A DNA stretch of 10,096 nucleotides, taken from the NCBI GenBank assembly GCA_036001225.1, contig DASYUM010000265.1:1-10096 (forward strand). Direction: 5' to 3'. The notes below the pieces were generated by a model that worked only from the letters and a program-made list of their open reading frames with translations, ran no database searches and had not been told where the DNA came from. Both the position numbers and the translations under genes were made by a program. Shown here piece by piece: positions 1 through 9,804 of the stretch. Every line of letters begins with the position of its first letter. Position 1 is the stretch's first letter. This DNA is from DASYUM01 sp036001225. GTDB lineage: Bacteria; Methylomirabilota; Methylomirabilia; Rokubacteriales; DASRDR01.

Positions 1-1
1 G

Positions 2-541
2 ATGAAGAGCCCGAGGGAGACGAACGGCCGAGATCGCCCCGACGAATCCGGCGGCGCCCCCCCGGCGCGCCCGCGCCTCGGCCGCATCCTGGTGGTCGAG
101 GACGAGCCCGACGTCGCCGAGCTGATCCGGTACAACCTGGCCCGGGAAGGGTACGACGTCCTCCAGACGTCCAACGGCGCCGACGCCCTCCGGCAGGCGC
201 ACGACAGCCGGCCGGACCTGCTCCTCCTGGATCTCATGATTCCCCAGCTCAACGGCTGGGAAGTGTGCCGCCGCCTCAAGCAGGACCCGGCCACCCGCGC
301 CATGCCGGTGATCATTCTCACCGCCCGCGTGGAGGAAGGCGACAAGGTGCTCGGCTTCGAGATGGGAGCGGACGACTACGTGACCAAGCCGTTCGCCGTG
401 CGGGAGCTACTCGCTCGGGTCCGGGCCGTGATCCGGCGGAGCGTGTCGGCCGAGCGCGGCGGGAAGGCGCATCAGCTGATGGTCGGCGACCTGGAGATCG
501 ATCGCCGCCGGTTCGAGGTGACGATGAAGGGGCGGCCCGTC
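2..541 (+). pseudogene. phoB: Truncated response regulator (phoB-like receiver, DNA-binding domain cut short)
   Basis: This is the response-regulator part of the chimeric frame. A Pro/Arg-rich N-terminal stretch of about 27 residues precedes an intact CheY-like receiver with all phosphorylation residues (E33, D34, D77, T107, K129) and the GADDYVTKPF motif typical of PhoB. The trans-regulatory C domain keeps only its first beta strands (about residues 158-180). The segment that should continue with the conserved L-T-x-x-E-F-x-L-L helix, the recognition helix and the wing is missing, so it cannot bind a Pho box as a normal PhoB does. Its place beside pst genes fits a former phoB of the Pho regulon. 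It is called a pseudogene because the effector domain is lost; it could instead be a working receiver-only fusion or a misassembly. Confidence 0.55.
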
Positions 542-1579
542 CTTCTGGGGGCCCTGCTGGCCCTGGTCTTCGCCGCCGGCGCGCCGCCGGCGTCAGCCCA
601 GATGCTCATGAACGGGGCCGGCGCCACCTTCCCGTATCCCCTCTACTCGAAGTGGTTCGACGAGTACACGAAAGTCGATCCGAGTGTCCGCTTCAACTAT
701 CAGTCCATCGGCAGCGGCGGAGGAATCCGGCAGATCACCGCCCGCACCGTGGACTTCGGCGCCACCGACGGCCCGATGACCGACGAGCAGCTCAAGGCGG
801 CCAAGGGCGAGCTCTTCCACATCCCGACCGTGCTCGGGGCGGATGTCGCTACCTACAACCTGCCGGGCAACCCGAAGCTCCACTTCACGCCCGACGTGCT
901 CGCGGACATCTTCCTGGGCAAGATCACCAAGTGGAACGACCCGCGCCTCACCGCCATCAACGCGGGGGTCTCGCTGCCGAGCCAGCCGATCGTCGTCGTC
1001 CACCGCTCGGACGGGAGCGGGACGACCTACATCTGGGTGGACTACCTGTCCAAGGTGAGCCCGGAGTGGGCCCAGAAGGTCGGACGGGGGACCTCGGTGA
1101 ACTGGCCGGTGGGGCTGGGCGGCAAGGGGAACGAGGGGGTCGCGGGGCAGGTCAAGAACACGCCCGGCGCCCTCGGCTACGTCGAGCTCGCCTACGCCGT
1201 CCAGAACAAGCTGCCGGCGGGCGCCACCCGGAACGAGGCGGGCAAGTTCGTGGAGCCCATGATCGACAGCACGACGGCGGCCGCGGCGGCCGCCGGCAAG
1301 GACATGCCGGCCGACTTCCGGGTCTCGCTCACCAATCCGCCCGGCGCCGACGCCTACCCGGTCGCCAGCTTCACCTGGATCCTCGTCTACCGGGACCAGC
1401 CGGACGAGGCCAAGGGCCGGGCGCTGGCGAAGTTCCTCTGGTGGGCGGCCCACGAGGGGCAGAAGTACGCGAAGGATCTCCTCTACGCCCCGCTGCCGCC
1501 GCCGGTGGTGAAGCAGATCGAGGCGAAGCTCCGGGAGATCCGCTACCAGGGGAAGCCCGTCCTGGCCGCGGCGCAGTGA
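2..1579 (+). CDS. pstS: PhoB-type receiver domain fused in frame to phosphate-binding protein PstS
   Basis: One uninterrupted 525-aa frame joins two proteins that are normally separate. Residues 28-147 are an OmpR/PhoB receiver domain: acidic pair E33/D34, phospho-acceptor D77 in LLLLDLMIP, T107, Y126 and K129. Residues about 158-180 match the first strands of the PhoB DNA-binding domain (GDLEIDRRRFEV). At about residue 175-181 the sequence becomes a secretion signal (M-K-x-R, hydrophobic LLGALLALVFAAG, cleavage site ASA|Q at 199/200), followed by a full PstS. PstS hallmarks are GAGATFPYPLYSKWF, SGGGIRQ, GATDGPM, IFLGKITKWNDPRL and RSDGSGTTYIW, the last four holding typical phosphate-contacting Ser, Asp, Arg and Thr positions. 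PstS delivers periplasmic phosphate to PstCAB. The PstS identity is certain. Whether the 525-aa chimera is made is doubtful, because an internal start at 524 gives a normal 351-aa PstS. ATG 2 sits at the window edge, so the true upstream start may lie outside. Confidence 0.8.
   Translation: MKSPRETNGRDRPDESGGAPPARPRLGRILVVEDEPDVAELIRYNLAREGYDVLQTSNGADALRQAHDSRPDLLLLDLMIPQLNGWEVCRRLKQDPATRAMPVIILTARVEEGDKVLGFEMGADDYVTKPFAVRELLARVRAVIRRSVSAERGGKAHQLMVGDLEIDRRRFEVTMKGRPVLLGALLALVFAAGAPPASAQMLMNGAGATFPYPLYSKWFDEYTKVDPSVRFNYQSIGSGGGIRQITARTVDFGATDGPMTDEQLKAAKGELFHIPTVLGADVATYNLPGNPKLHFTPDVLADIFLGKITKWNDPRLTAINAGVSLPSQPIVVVHRSDGSGTTYIWVDYLSKVSPEWAQKVGRGTSVNWPVGLGGKGNEGVAGQVKNTPGALGYVELAYAVQNKLPAGATRNEAGKFVEPMIDSTTAAAAAAGKDMPADFRVSLTNPPGADAYPVASFTWILVYRDQPDEAKGRALAKFLWWAAHEGQKYAKDLLYAPLPPPVVKQIEAKLREIRYQGKPVLAAAQ
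515..526 (+). promoter_or_regulatory. Shine-Dalgarno and ATG for a separate PstS start
   Basis: GAGGTGA at 515-521 matches the complement of the bacterial 16S rRNA 3' end. GAGG lies 5 bases before ATG 524. Starting here gives a 351-aa PstS, close to the E. coli length of about 346. It has a textbook signal peptide: M-K-G-R n-region, hydrophobic core, and SPase I site ASA|Q after residue 25. This makes it the most likely functional start of PstS, even though the frame stays open to position 2. Confidence 0.6.
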
Positions 1580-2586
1580 CGGCCGTGAGCACGCCGGCGA
1601 CGGTCCAGGTCGGAGGGGCACCGGCCGGGCTGCCGCTCCGCCCGCTCGCGGTTCGGCGCCGGTCGGCCTCGGCGGGGGGGGACCGGCTCTACCGGGGGCT
1701 GACCCGCGGCGCGGCGCTCGTCCTGCTCCTGCTCGTCGCCGCCATGGTCCTGGAGATGGCGCGCTCCGCGTGGCCGGCCATCCGCGCCTTCGGCTGGCAC
1801 TTCCTGGTGACGTCGACGTGGGACCCGGTGGCCGAGCAGTTCGGCGCGCTCCCGTTCGTGTACGGGACACTCGTCTCGTCGGCGCTGGCGCTCCTGATCG
1901 CGGTGCCGCTGGGCCTCGGCGCCGCGATCTACCTGGCCGAGCTGGCGCCCCTCTGGATCCGGCCGCCGGTGTCGTTCCTCATCGAGCTGGTGGCCGCGGT
2001 TCCCAGCGTGATCTACGGGCTGTGGGGGATCTTCGTCCTGGCGCCGGTCCTGCGGGTCTGGGTCGAGCCGGCGCTGGGGACGAGCCTCGGCTTCCTGCCC
2101 CTCTTTCAGGGCCCGCCCTACGGGGTGGGCATGCTCGCGGCCGGCATCATCCTGGCGATCATGGTGGTGCCCTACATCACCGCGGTGAGCCGCGAGGTCC
2201 TCCGCGCCGTCCCGGACACCCAGCGGGAGGCCGCGCTCGGGCTGGGCGCCACCCGCTGGGAGGTGGTCCGCATCGCCGTGATCCCCTACGGCCGCTCGGG
2301 GCTGATCGGGGCCGTGCTCCTCGGCCTCGGCCGGGCTCTCGGCGAGACGATGGCGGTGACCATGGTCATCGGCAACCGGCCGGAGATCTCGCTTTCGCTC
2401 TTCGCCCCCGGCTACACCATGGCCAGTGTGATCGCCAACGAGTTCACCGAGGCGACCTCCGACCTCTACCTGGCGGCGCTCGTCGAGGTGGGCCTGCTCC
2501 TCTTCGTCATCACGGTGCTGGTCAACGCCCTGGCCCGTCTCCTCGTCTGGAGCGTGGCGCGCGGGCCGCAGGGCGGGCGGCTGTGA
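1576..2586 (+). CDS. pstC: Phosphate ABC transporter permease PstC
   Basis: This is one of the two inner-membrane permeases of the PstSCAB importer, 336 aa from GTG 1576. A cytoplasmic N-terminus of about 43 residues is followed by six predicted membrane segments near residues 44-61, 96-118, 135-158, 185-205, 243-266 and 297-321. The binding-protein-dependent permease EAA loop (EAALGLGATRWEVVRIAVIP) starts at residue 218 and docks onto PstB; the family motif GRALGETMAV follows at about 252-261. The family is usually about 300-330 aa. GTG 1576 overlaps the pstS stop by four bases (GTGA), the same arrangement as at pstA, so it was preferred. A second GTG at 1585 gives 333 aa. Neither start has a clear Shine-Dalgarno sequence, which fits coupling to pstS translation. 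Confidence 0.93.
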   Translation: MTAVSTPATVQVGGAPAGLPLRPLAVRRRSASAGGDRLYRGLTRGAALVLLLLVAAMVLEMARSAWPAIRAFGWHFLVTSTWDPVAEQFGALPFVYGTLVSSALALLIAVPLGLGAAIYLAELAPLWIRPPVSFLIELVAAVPSVIYGLWGIFVLAPVLRVWVEPALGTSLGFLPLFQGPPYGVGMLAAGIILAIMVVPYITAVSREVLRAVPDTQREAALGLGATRWEVVRIAVIPYGRSGLIGAVLLGLGRALGETMAVTMVIGNRPEISLSLFAPGYTMASVIANEFTEATSDLYLAALVEVGLLLFVITVLVNALARLLVWSVARGPQGGRL

Positions 2587-3434
2587 GAGCCGGAAGCACC
2601 TGGCGCCGCCAGGCGAGGAGCGCGCTCATGGGCGGGCTGGCGGGGCTGGCCGCCCTCGCCGTCATCGCGCCGCTCATCCTCATCTTCGGCTTCCTCCTCT
2701 ACCAGGGCGCGACCGCGCTCAACCTGGACTTCTTCACGCGCTTGCCGAAGCCCGTGGGCGAGACGGGCGGCGGCATGGCGAACGCGATCGTGGGCAGCCT
2801 GATCCTGCTGGGACTGGCCGCCGCCCTCGGTCTGCCCGTCGGCATCCTGGGCGGGATCTACCTGGCCGAGTCGGAGGACCGCCGGCTCCCGTGGTGCCTG
2901 CGCTTCCTGGCCGACGTCCTGAACGGCGTCCCCTCGATCGTGATCGGGATCTTCGCCTACACGGTCGTCGTCCTGCCGATGCGGCGCTTCTCGGCGCTCG
3001 CCGGCGGCTTCGCCTTGGCCGTCATCATGATCCCGATCGTGCTCCGGACCACCGAGGAGATGGTGCGGCTGGTCCCGGCCTCCCTCCGGGAGGCGGGGCT
3101 GGCGCTCGGGCTGCCGCAGTGGAAGGTGGCGCTCCGGATCGTCCTCCCGACCGCCCGCGCGGGGATCGTCACCGGCGCCATGGTCGCCGTCGCGCGCATC
3201 GCGGGCGAGACGGCCCCGCTGCTCTTCACGGCGTTCGGCAACCGCTTCTGGCATAGCGGCCTCGACCAGCCGATCGCCACGCTGCCGCTGCAGATCTTCG
3301 CCTACGCCATCGCGCCGTACGACGACTGGCACCGCCAGGCCTGGGCGGGCGCCCTCGTCCTGATCGCGCTGGTCTTCGTGGTCAGCCTGGCGGCCCGCCT
3401 CGCGACGCGCGGCCGCTACGGCGTGGCGAGGTGA
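2583..3434 (+). CDS. pstA: Phosphate ABC transporter permease PstA
   Basis: This is the second permease subunit, partner of PstC in the phosphate channel, 283 aa (usual for PstA). Hydrophobic segments lie near residues 17-40, 66-93, 109-132, 140-156, 194-214 and 254-272. The EAA loop (REAGLALGLPQWKVALRIVLP) begins at residue 169, and the PstA motif ARIAGETAPLLFTAFGN follows at about 204-220. The DVLNGVPSIVIGIFAY stretch at 111-126 is also characteristic. The start is GTG 2583, overlapping the pstC stop by four bases (GTGA). The next in-frame start, ATG 2628, would fall just before the first membrane segment and is less likely. It lies in the operon between pstC and pstB. Confidence 0.93.
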   Translation: MRAGSTWRRQARSALMGGLAGLAALAVIAPLILIFGFLLYQGATALNLDFFTRLPKPVGETGGGMANAIVGSLILLGLAAALGLPVGILGGIYLAESEDRRLPWCLRFLADVLNGVPSIVIGIFAYTVVVLPMRRFSALAGGFALAVIMIPIVLRTTEEMVRLVPASLREAGLALGLPQWKVALRIVLPTARAGIVTGAMVAVARIAGETAPLLFTAFGNRFWHSGLDQPIATLPLQIFAYAIAPYDDWHRQAWAGALVLIALVFVVSLAARLATRGRYGVAR

Positions 3435-3442
3435 GCGGGATG
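3428..3442 (+). promoter_or_regulatory. Shine-Dalgarno deciding the pstB start
   Basis: GAGGTGA at 3428-3434 spans the pstA stop. Its GAGG lies 8 bases before ATG 3440, a good initiation distance. It favours ATG 3440 over GTG 3431, which lies inside the Shine-Dalgarno sequence and overlaps the pstA stop as GTGA. The same heptamer precedes the internal pstS start. Confidence 0.5.
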
Positions 3443-4192
3443 GCCGAGGGCATCCTGGTCAAGCAGCTCAACGCGTGGTTCGGGGAGGCCCACGTCCTCC
3501 ACGACATCGACCTCGCCGTCACCCCGGCCGGCGTGACCGCGATCATCGGGCCGTCGGGCTGCGGGAAGTCGACCTTCATCCGATGCCTGAACCGGATGCA
3601 CGAGGTGGTCCCGGGGGCCCGGGTCAGCGGGACCGTCCTCCTGGAGGGCGAGGACGTCTATACTCAGGATCCGGTCGAGCTCCGTCGGCGGGTCGGCATG
3701 GTGTTTCAGCGGGCGAACCCGTTTCCGACCATGTCCGTCTTCGACAACGCGGTGGCCGGGCTCCGGCTGGGCGGGGTCCGGAGCCGGAGTTCGCTGCAGG
3801 AGGCGGCCGAGCGGGCGCTGCGGCAGGCGGCGCTCTGGGACGAGGTGAAGGACCAGCTCGGGAAATCGGGGGCGAGCCTCTCGGGCGGCCAGCAGCAGCG
3901 CCTCTGCATCGCCCGGGCCCTGGCCGTGGAGCCGTCGGTGCTCCTGATGGACGAGCCGTGCTCGGCGCTGGACCCGATCGCGACGGCCAAGATCGAGGAG
4001 CTGATCCACGAGCTGAAGGCGCCCCTCACCATCGTCATCGTCACGCACAACATGCAGCAGGCGGCCCGCGTCTCGAACTGGACCGGCTTCTTCCTGCTGG
4101 GCCAGCTGATCGAGTTCGGGGTGACCAAGGAGCTGTTCCGCATCCCCCGGGACCCCCGGACCGAGGCGTACATCACCGGCCGCTTCGGGTGA
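3440..4192 (+). CDS. pstB: Phosphate ABC transporter ATP-binding protein PstB
   Basis: This is the cytoplasmic ATPase that powers phosphate import through PstCA, 250 aa from ATG 3440. All ABC motifs are present in order: Walker A GPSGCGKST at residues 37-45, Q-loop Q90 in GMVFQRANPFPTMSVFDN (the NPFP stretch is typical of PstB), signature LSGGQQQRLCIARAL from 147, Walker B VLLMDEPCSALDP from 167 with catalytic E172, and switch His203 in IVIVTHNMQQAARVS. The C-terminus TEAYITGRFG is the usual PstB ending. ATG 3440 was chosen for its Shine-Dalgarno sequence; GTG 3431 adds three residues and overlaps pstA by four bases. The gene is followed after 13 bases by phoU. It appears fully functional. 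Confidence 0.95.
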   Translation: MAEGILVKQLNAWFGEAHVLHDIDLAVTPAGVTAIIGPSGCGKSTFIRCLNRMHEVVPGARVSGTVLLEGEDVYTQDPVELRRRVGMVFQRANPFPTMSVFDNAVAGLRLGGVRSRSSLQEAAERALRQAALWDEVKDQLGKSGASLSGGQQQRLCIARALAVEPSVLLMDEPCSALDPIATAKIEELIHELKAPLTIVIVTHNMQQAARVSNWTGFFLLGQLIEFGVTKELFRIPRDPRTEAYITGRFG

Positions 4193-4205
4193 GGGAGGGA
4201 CCACC

Positions 4206-4907
4206 GTGGAACGCCACTTCGAGACCGAGCTCGGGGCGCTGCGCGAGCGCCTGCTCGTCATGGGCGGGCTGGCCGAGACGATGATCCACGGGAGCGTGAA
4301 GGCGCTGGTGAGCCGGGAGGAGTCGCTCGTCCAGCAGGTCCTCGCCCACGAGGAGGAGATGGACCTCCTGTGCATCGAGATCGACGACCGGTGCTTCACC
4401 CTGCTGGCGCTCCAGCAGCCGATGGCGTCCGACCTCCGGTTCCTGGTGGCGGCGATCAAGATCAACAGCGACCTGGAGCGCATCGCCGACCAGGCGGTGA
4501 GCATCGCGCTACGGGCCCAGTCCCTCATCACCCAGCCGGAGGTCAAGCCGCTGATCGACATCCCGCGGATGGCCCAGCTGGCCCAGGAGATGGTCCGCAA
4601 GAGCCTGGACGGCTTCGTGCGGCGGGATGCCGAGCTGGCCCGGACGGTCATCGAGGGCGACGACGAGGTCGACAACCTCCGCGATCAGGTCTTCCGCGAG
4701 CTGCTCACCTACATGATCGGCGACGCGGCCACGATCCCCCGCGCCCTGGCGCTGATCCTGATCTCCCGGAACCTCGAGCGGATCGCCGACCACGCCACCA
4801 ACATCGCCGAGGACGTGATCTACATCGTGCGGGGCGAGGACGTGCGCGAGCGGGGCGACAAGGAGCTGCGCAAGGGCTTGCGGGCCCCGACCCCCCGGCC
4901 CCGCTGA
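4206..4907 (+). CDS. phoU: Phosphate uptake regulator PhoU
   Basis: This is a cytoplasmic all-helical protein that couples PstSCAB activity to the PhoR/PhoB system and keeps the Pho regulon off when phosphate is plentiful. It is 233 aa, normal for the family. Two PhoU repeats are visible. The first (about 1-105) ends in DLERIADQAVSIA, and the second (about 120-210) ends in NLERIADHATNIAEDVIYI. Each carries an E-x-x-x-D metal-binding signature (E91/D95 and E191/D195). The PMASDLRF turn at 72-79 is also typical. The GTG start is backed by GGGAGGG at 4193-4199, 6 bases upstream. It ends the phosphate operon. A complete phoB and a phoR are not in this window, so its signalling partner must lie elsewhere or be lost. 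Confidence 0.95.
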   Translation: MERHFETELGALRERLLVMGGLAETMIHGSVKALVSREESLVQQVLAHEEEMDLLCIEIDDRCFTLLALQQPMASDLRFLVAAIKINSDLERIADQAVSIALRAQSLITQPEVKPLIDIPRMAQLAQEMVRKSLDGFVRRDAELARTVIEGDDEVDNLRDQVFRELLTYMIGDAATIPRALALILISRNLERIADHATNIAEDVIYIVRGEDVRERGDKELRKGLRAPTPRPR

Positions 4908-4918
4908 CCAGACCGGGC

Positions 4919-4942
4919 GGCCCCGCGGGCCGGCCCGGGGCC
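4919..4942 (+). terminator. Possible GC hairpin terminator after phoU
   Basis: A perfect 7-bp stem (GGCCCCG at 4919-4925 with CGGGGCC at 4936-4942) closes a 10-base loop, 11 bases after the phoU stop. The position suits the end of the pst operon. No T-run follows, so it is not a canonical intrinsic terminator. It could be a pause site, a 3'-end stabiliser or chance. Confidence 0.25.
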
Positions 4943-5119
4943 CGTCGCATCTCTGCGTCGGCCATCTCGGCCGGGCCGCGCCTCGCCTGCGGCTCGGCGT
5001 CCGTCGCGGCCTCAGGGGCGCTCGGCGCGCCTCCTGGGGGTTGGCGCGCCTCGGACGGCGGGGCCCGAGCCCCGCGGCGTCCTGCGGCGCGCCCCTCGAA
5101 CCTGCGTCCTTGATCTGCT

Positions 5120-5133
5120 CGGGCCGCGGCCCG
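5120..5133. promoter_or_regulatory. 14-base perfect palindrome upstream of the efflux operon, possible operator
   Basis: CGGGCCGCGGCCCG is a perfect inverted repeat centred about 94 bases before the adaptor start. Efflux operons are often controlled by dimeric repressors that bind such sites, but no regulator gene is adjacent and no match to a known operator was recognised. In such GC-rich DNA it may be chance. Confidence 0.15.
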
Positions 5134-5219
5134 GTCCCAACGACGGACCCAATCATGTTGCTGCCGCATCGTGATGGCCCGGCCTGGCGGGCCCCGCGAC
5201 CGGGCCCAGGCAGGGTACT

Positions 5220-6431
5220 ATGGGGAAGATGTGGTGCCTTTACCCCGGTGCCCTGGTCGGGATCGCGGCCCTGGCGGCCACGCTGGGCGGCTGCGGCCGC
5301 GAGAACGCGGCGGCGCCCGCCCGGAAGAGCGACGCCGCCCCCCGGCAGGTCCGCGTCGTCCCCGCCGCTGAGTCCCGGGTGCCGCGCACCGTGAGCACCA
5401 CCGGCACGCTGGTGGTGCAGGATCAGGTGGTGCTGGGCGCGAAGGTCACGGGCCGGCTCAGCGAGATTACCGTCGACCTCGGCAGCCCGGTACGCAAGGG
5501 GCAGGCGGTCGCGCGCATCGACGCGATCGACTACCGGCTGCGGGTGGCGCAGGCCGAGGCGGCCCTCCAGCAGGCCCGGGCCCGCCTGGGACTCCCCGCC
5601 GACGGCACCAGCGACCGGATCGAGCCCGAGCGGACCGCGCTCGTCCGTCAGGCCGCCGCCGTGCTCGAGGAGGCGCGGCGGACGCGCGAGCGGGCGGCGC
5701 AACTCTGGGACCGGCAGCTCATCTCGCGCGCGGAGGTCGACACCGCGGTCTCTCAGCTGGCCGTGGCGGAAGGCCGGTATCAGGACGCGATCGAGGAGGT
5801 CCGGAACCGCCAGGCGGTCCTCGCCCAGCGGCGCTCTGAGCTCGAGCTGGCCCGCCAGCAGCTTGCCGATACCGTGCTGGTCTCGCCCATCGACGGCGCC
5901 GTGAGCCAGCGCCAGGCCTCGGTCGGCGAGTACCTGTCGGAAGCGGCGCCGGTCCTCACGGTGGTGCGCACCCACCCGCTCCGGCTGCGGCTCGCCGTCC
6001 CCGAGCGTGACGTGCCGGCCGTGCGGGTCGGCCAGACGGTGCGGCTCACGGTAGAGGGCGATCCGACCGTGTACGGTGGCCGGGTGGCGCGGCTGTCACC
6101 CGCGATCAGCGAGCAGAACCGGACCCTGCTGGTCGAGGCCGAGGTGCCCAACGAGCGCGCGCTCCTCCGGGCGGGCTCCTTCACCAAGGCGGAGATCGTC
6201 GTCGCCGCCGACCAGGCCATCATCACGGTGCCCGCCAGTGCCATCGTGACGTTCGCGGGCATCGAGAAAGTCCTCACGGTCGCCGACGGCAAGACCGTCG
6301 AGAAGCGCGTGGTGACCGGCAGCCGGCACGGAGACGCCGTGGAGATCGCCTCCGGGCTGACGGCGGGAGAGCTGGTGGTCGCGCAACCCGGCAACCTCGT
6401 CGGCGGCCAGCCGGTGACGGCAGTCCGTTAG
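5220..6431 (+). CDS. RND efflux membrane fusion lipoprotein (HlyD/AcrA-type periplasmic adaptor)
   Basis: This 403-aa adaptor links an inner-membrane RND pump to an outer-membrane channel in a tripartite exporter. An N-terminal signal with lipobox LGGC places the lipidated Cys at residue 25, so it is a periplasmic lipoprotein. The first half of the barrel-sandwich (lipoyl) domain is at about 68-103 (GRLSEITVDLGSPVRKGQAV). An Ala/Arg/Glu-rich coiled-coil hairpin fills about 106-215. The second lipoyl half is at 218-250 (VLVSPIDGAVSQR), with a beta-barrel at about 254-330 and a membrane-proximal domain at 331-403. Length and order fit the AcrA/MexA family. ATG 5220 follows a weak AGGCAGGG; ATG 5229 would also leave a full signal peptide. 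The RND gene follows after 77 bases. The substrate cannot be told from sequence. Confidence 0.92.
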   Translation: MGKMWCLYPGALVGIAALAATLGGCGRENAAAPARKSDAAPRQVRVVPAAESRVPRTVSTTGTLVVQDQVVLGAKVTGRLSEITVDLGSPVRKGQAVARIDAIDYRLRVAQAEAALQQARARLGLPADGTSDRIEPERTALVRQAAAVLEEARRTRERAAQLWDRQLISRAEVDTAVSQLAVAEGRYQDAIEEVRNRQAVLAQRRSELELARQQLADTVLVSPIDGAVSQRQASVGEYLSEAAPVLTVVRTHPLRLRLAVPERDVPAVRVGQTVRLTVEGDPTVYGGRVARLSPAISEQNRTLLVEAEVPNERALLRAGSFTKAEIVVAADQAIITVPASAIVTFAGIEKVLTVADGKTVEKRVVTGSRHGDAVEIASGLTAGELVVAQPGNLVGGQPVTAVR

Positions 6432-6508
6432 ACCAGGCAGCCGGTCCGGGCACCCGCGCGTGACGGATCGCGTGGCCATCCAGGGTCGGTGGTTCACTAG
6501 GTAGCACC

Positions 6509-9784
<3,276 letters not shown>

Positions 9785-9804
9785 AGAACTGCTGGAGAAG
9801 GGAC

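Larger units (their letters stand above)
4908..5219 (+). other. 312-base intergenic region with GC-rich hairpins, no gene seen
   Basis: This gap separates the phosphate operon from the efflux operon. Open frames crossing it look like out-of-frame, low-complexity Arg/Pro/Gly sequence and no protein family was recognised. It contains a 7-bp hairpin at 4919-4942, two copies of GGCGCGCCTC at 5024-5033 and 5043-5052 (each including an 8-base palindrome), a 7-bp GC hairpin with a CCGA loop at 5058-5075, a 14-base palindrome at 5120-5133, and two GGGCCC copies at 5189-5194 and 5202-5207. The promoter of the efflux genes is expected here, but no convincing -35/-10 pair was found. At this base composition some palindromes are expected by chance. 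Confidence 0.6.

Noticed and set aside
1276..1302. Alanine run in PstS from a GCG/GCC-rich tract, considered as a repeat expansion
   Set aside because: Short Ala-rich stretches at this position are common in PstS proteins, and the run is encoded by mixed codons, not a pure tandem repeat.
265..1575. Upstream extension of the pstC frame to position 265
   Set aside because: This part overlaps the whole PstS coding sequence in another frame and translates to Arg/Gly-rich sequence. PstC similarity begins only after about 1576.
5216..5229. TACTAT at 5216-5221 as a -10 box giving a leaderless adaptor transcript from ATG 5229
   Set aside because: No -35-like hexamer lies at the right distance (5193-5198 is GC-only), and the hexamer overlaps the preferred start codon. 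Too weak to call.
4509..5975. Minus-strand open frame (488 codons) spanning phoU, the gap and the adaptor
   Set aside because: It crosses two well-supported genes on the other strand, shows no family motif, and is Arg/Gly/Pro-rich as expected of an antisense shadow.
6432..6508. 77-base gap between adaptor and RND genes as a possible promoter or small gene
   Set aside because: No promoter-like hexamers, strong hairpin or credible small frame was seen. The two genes are best read as one operon.
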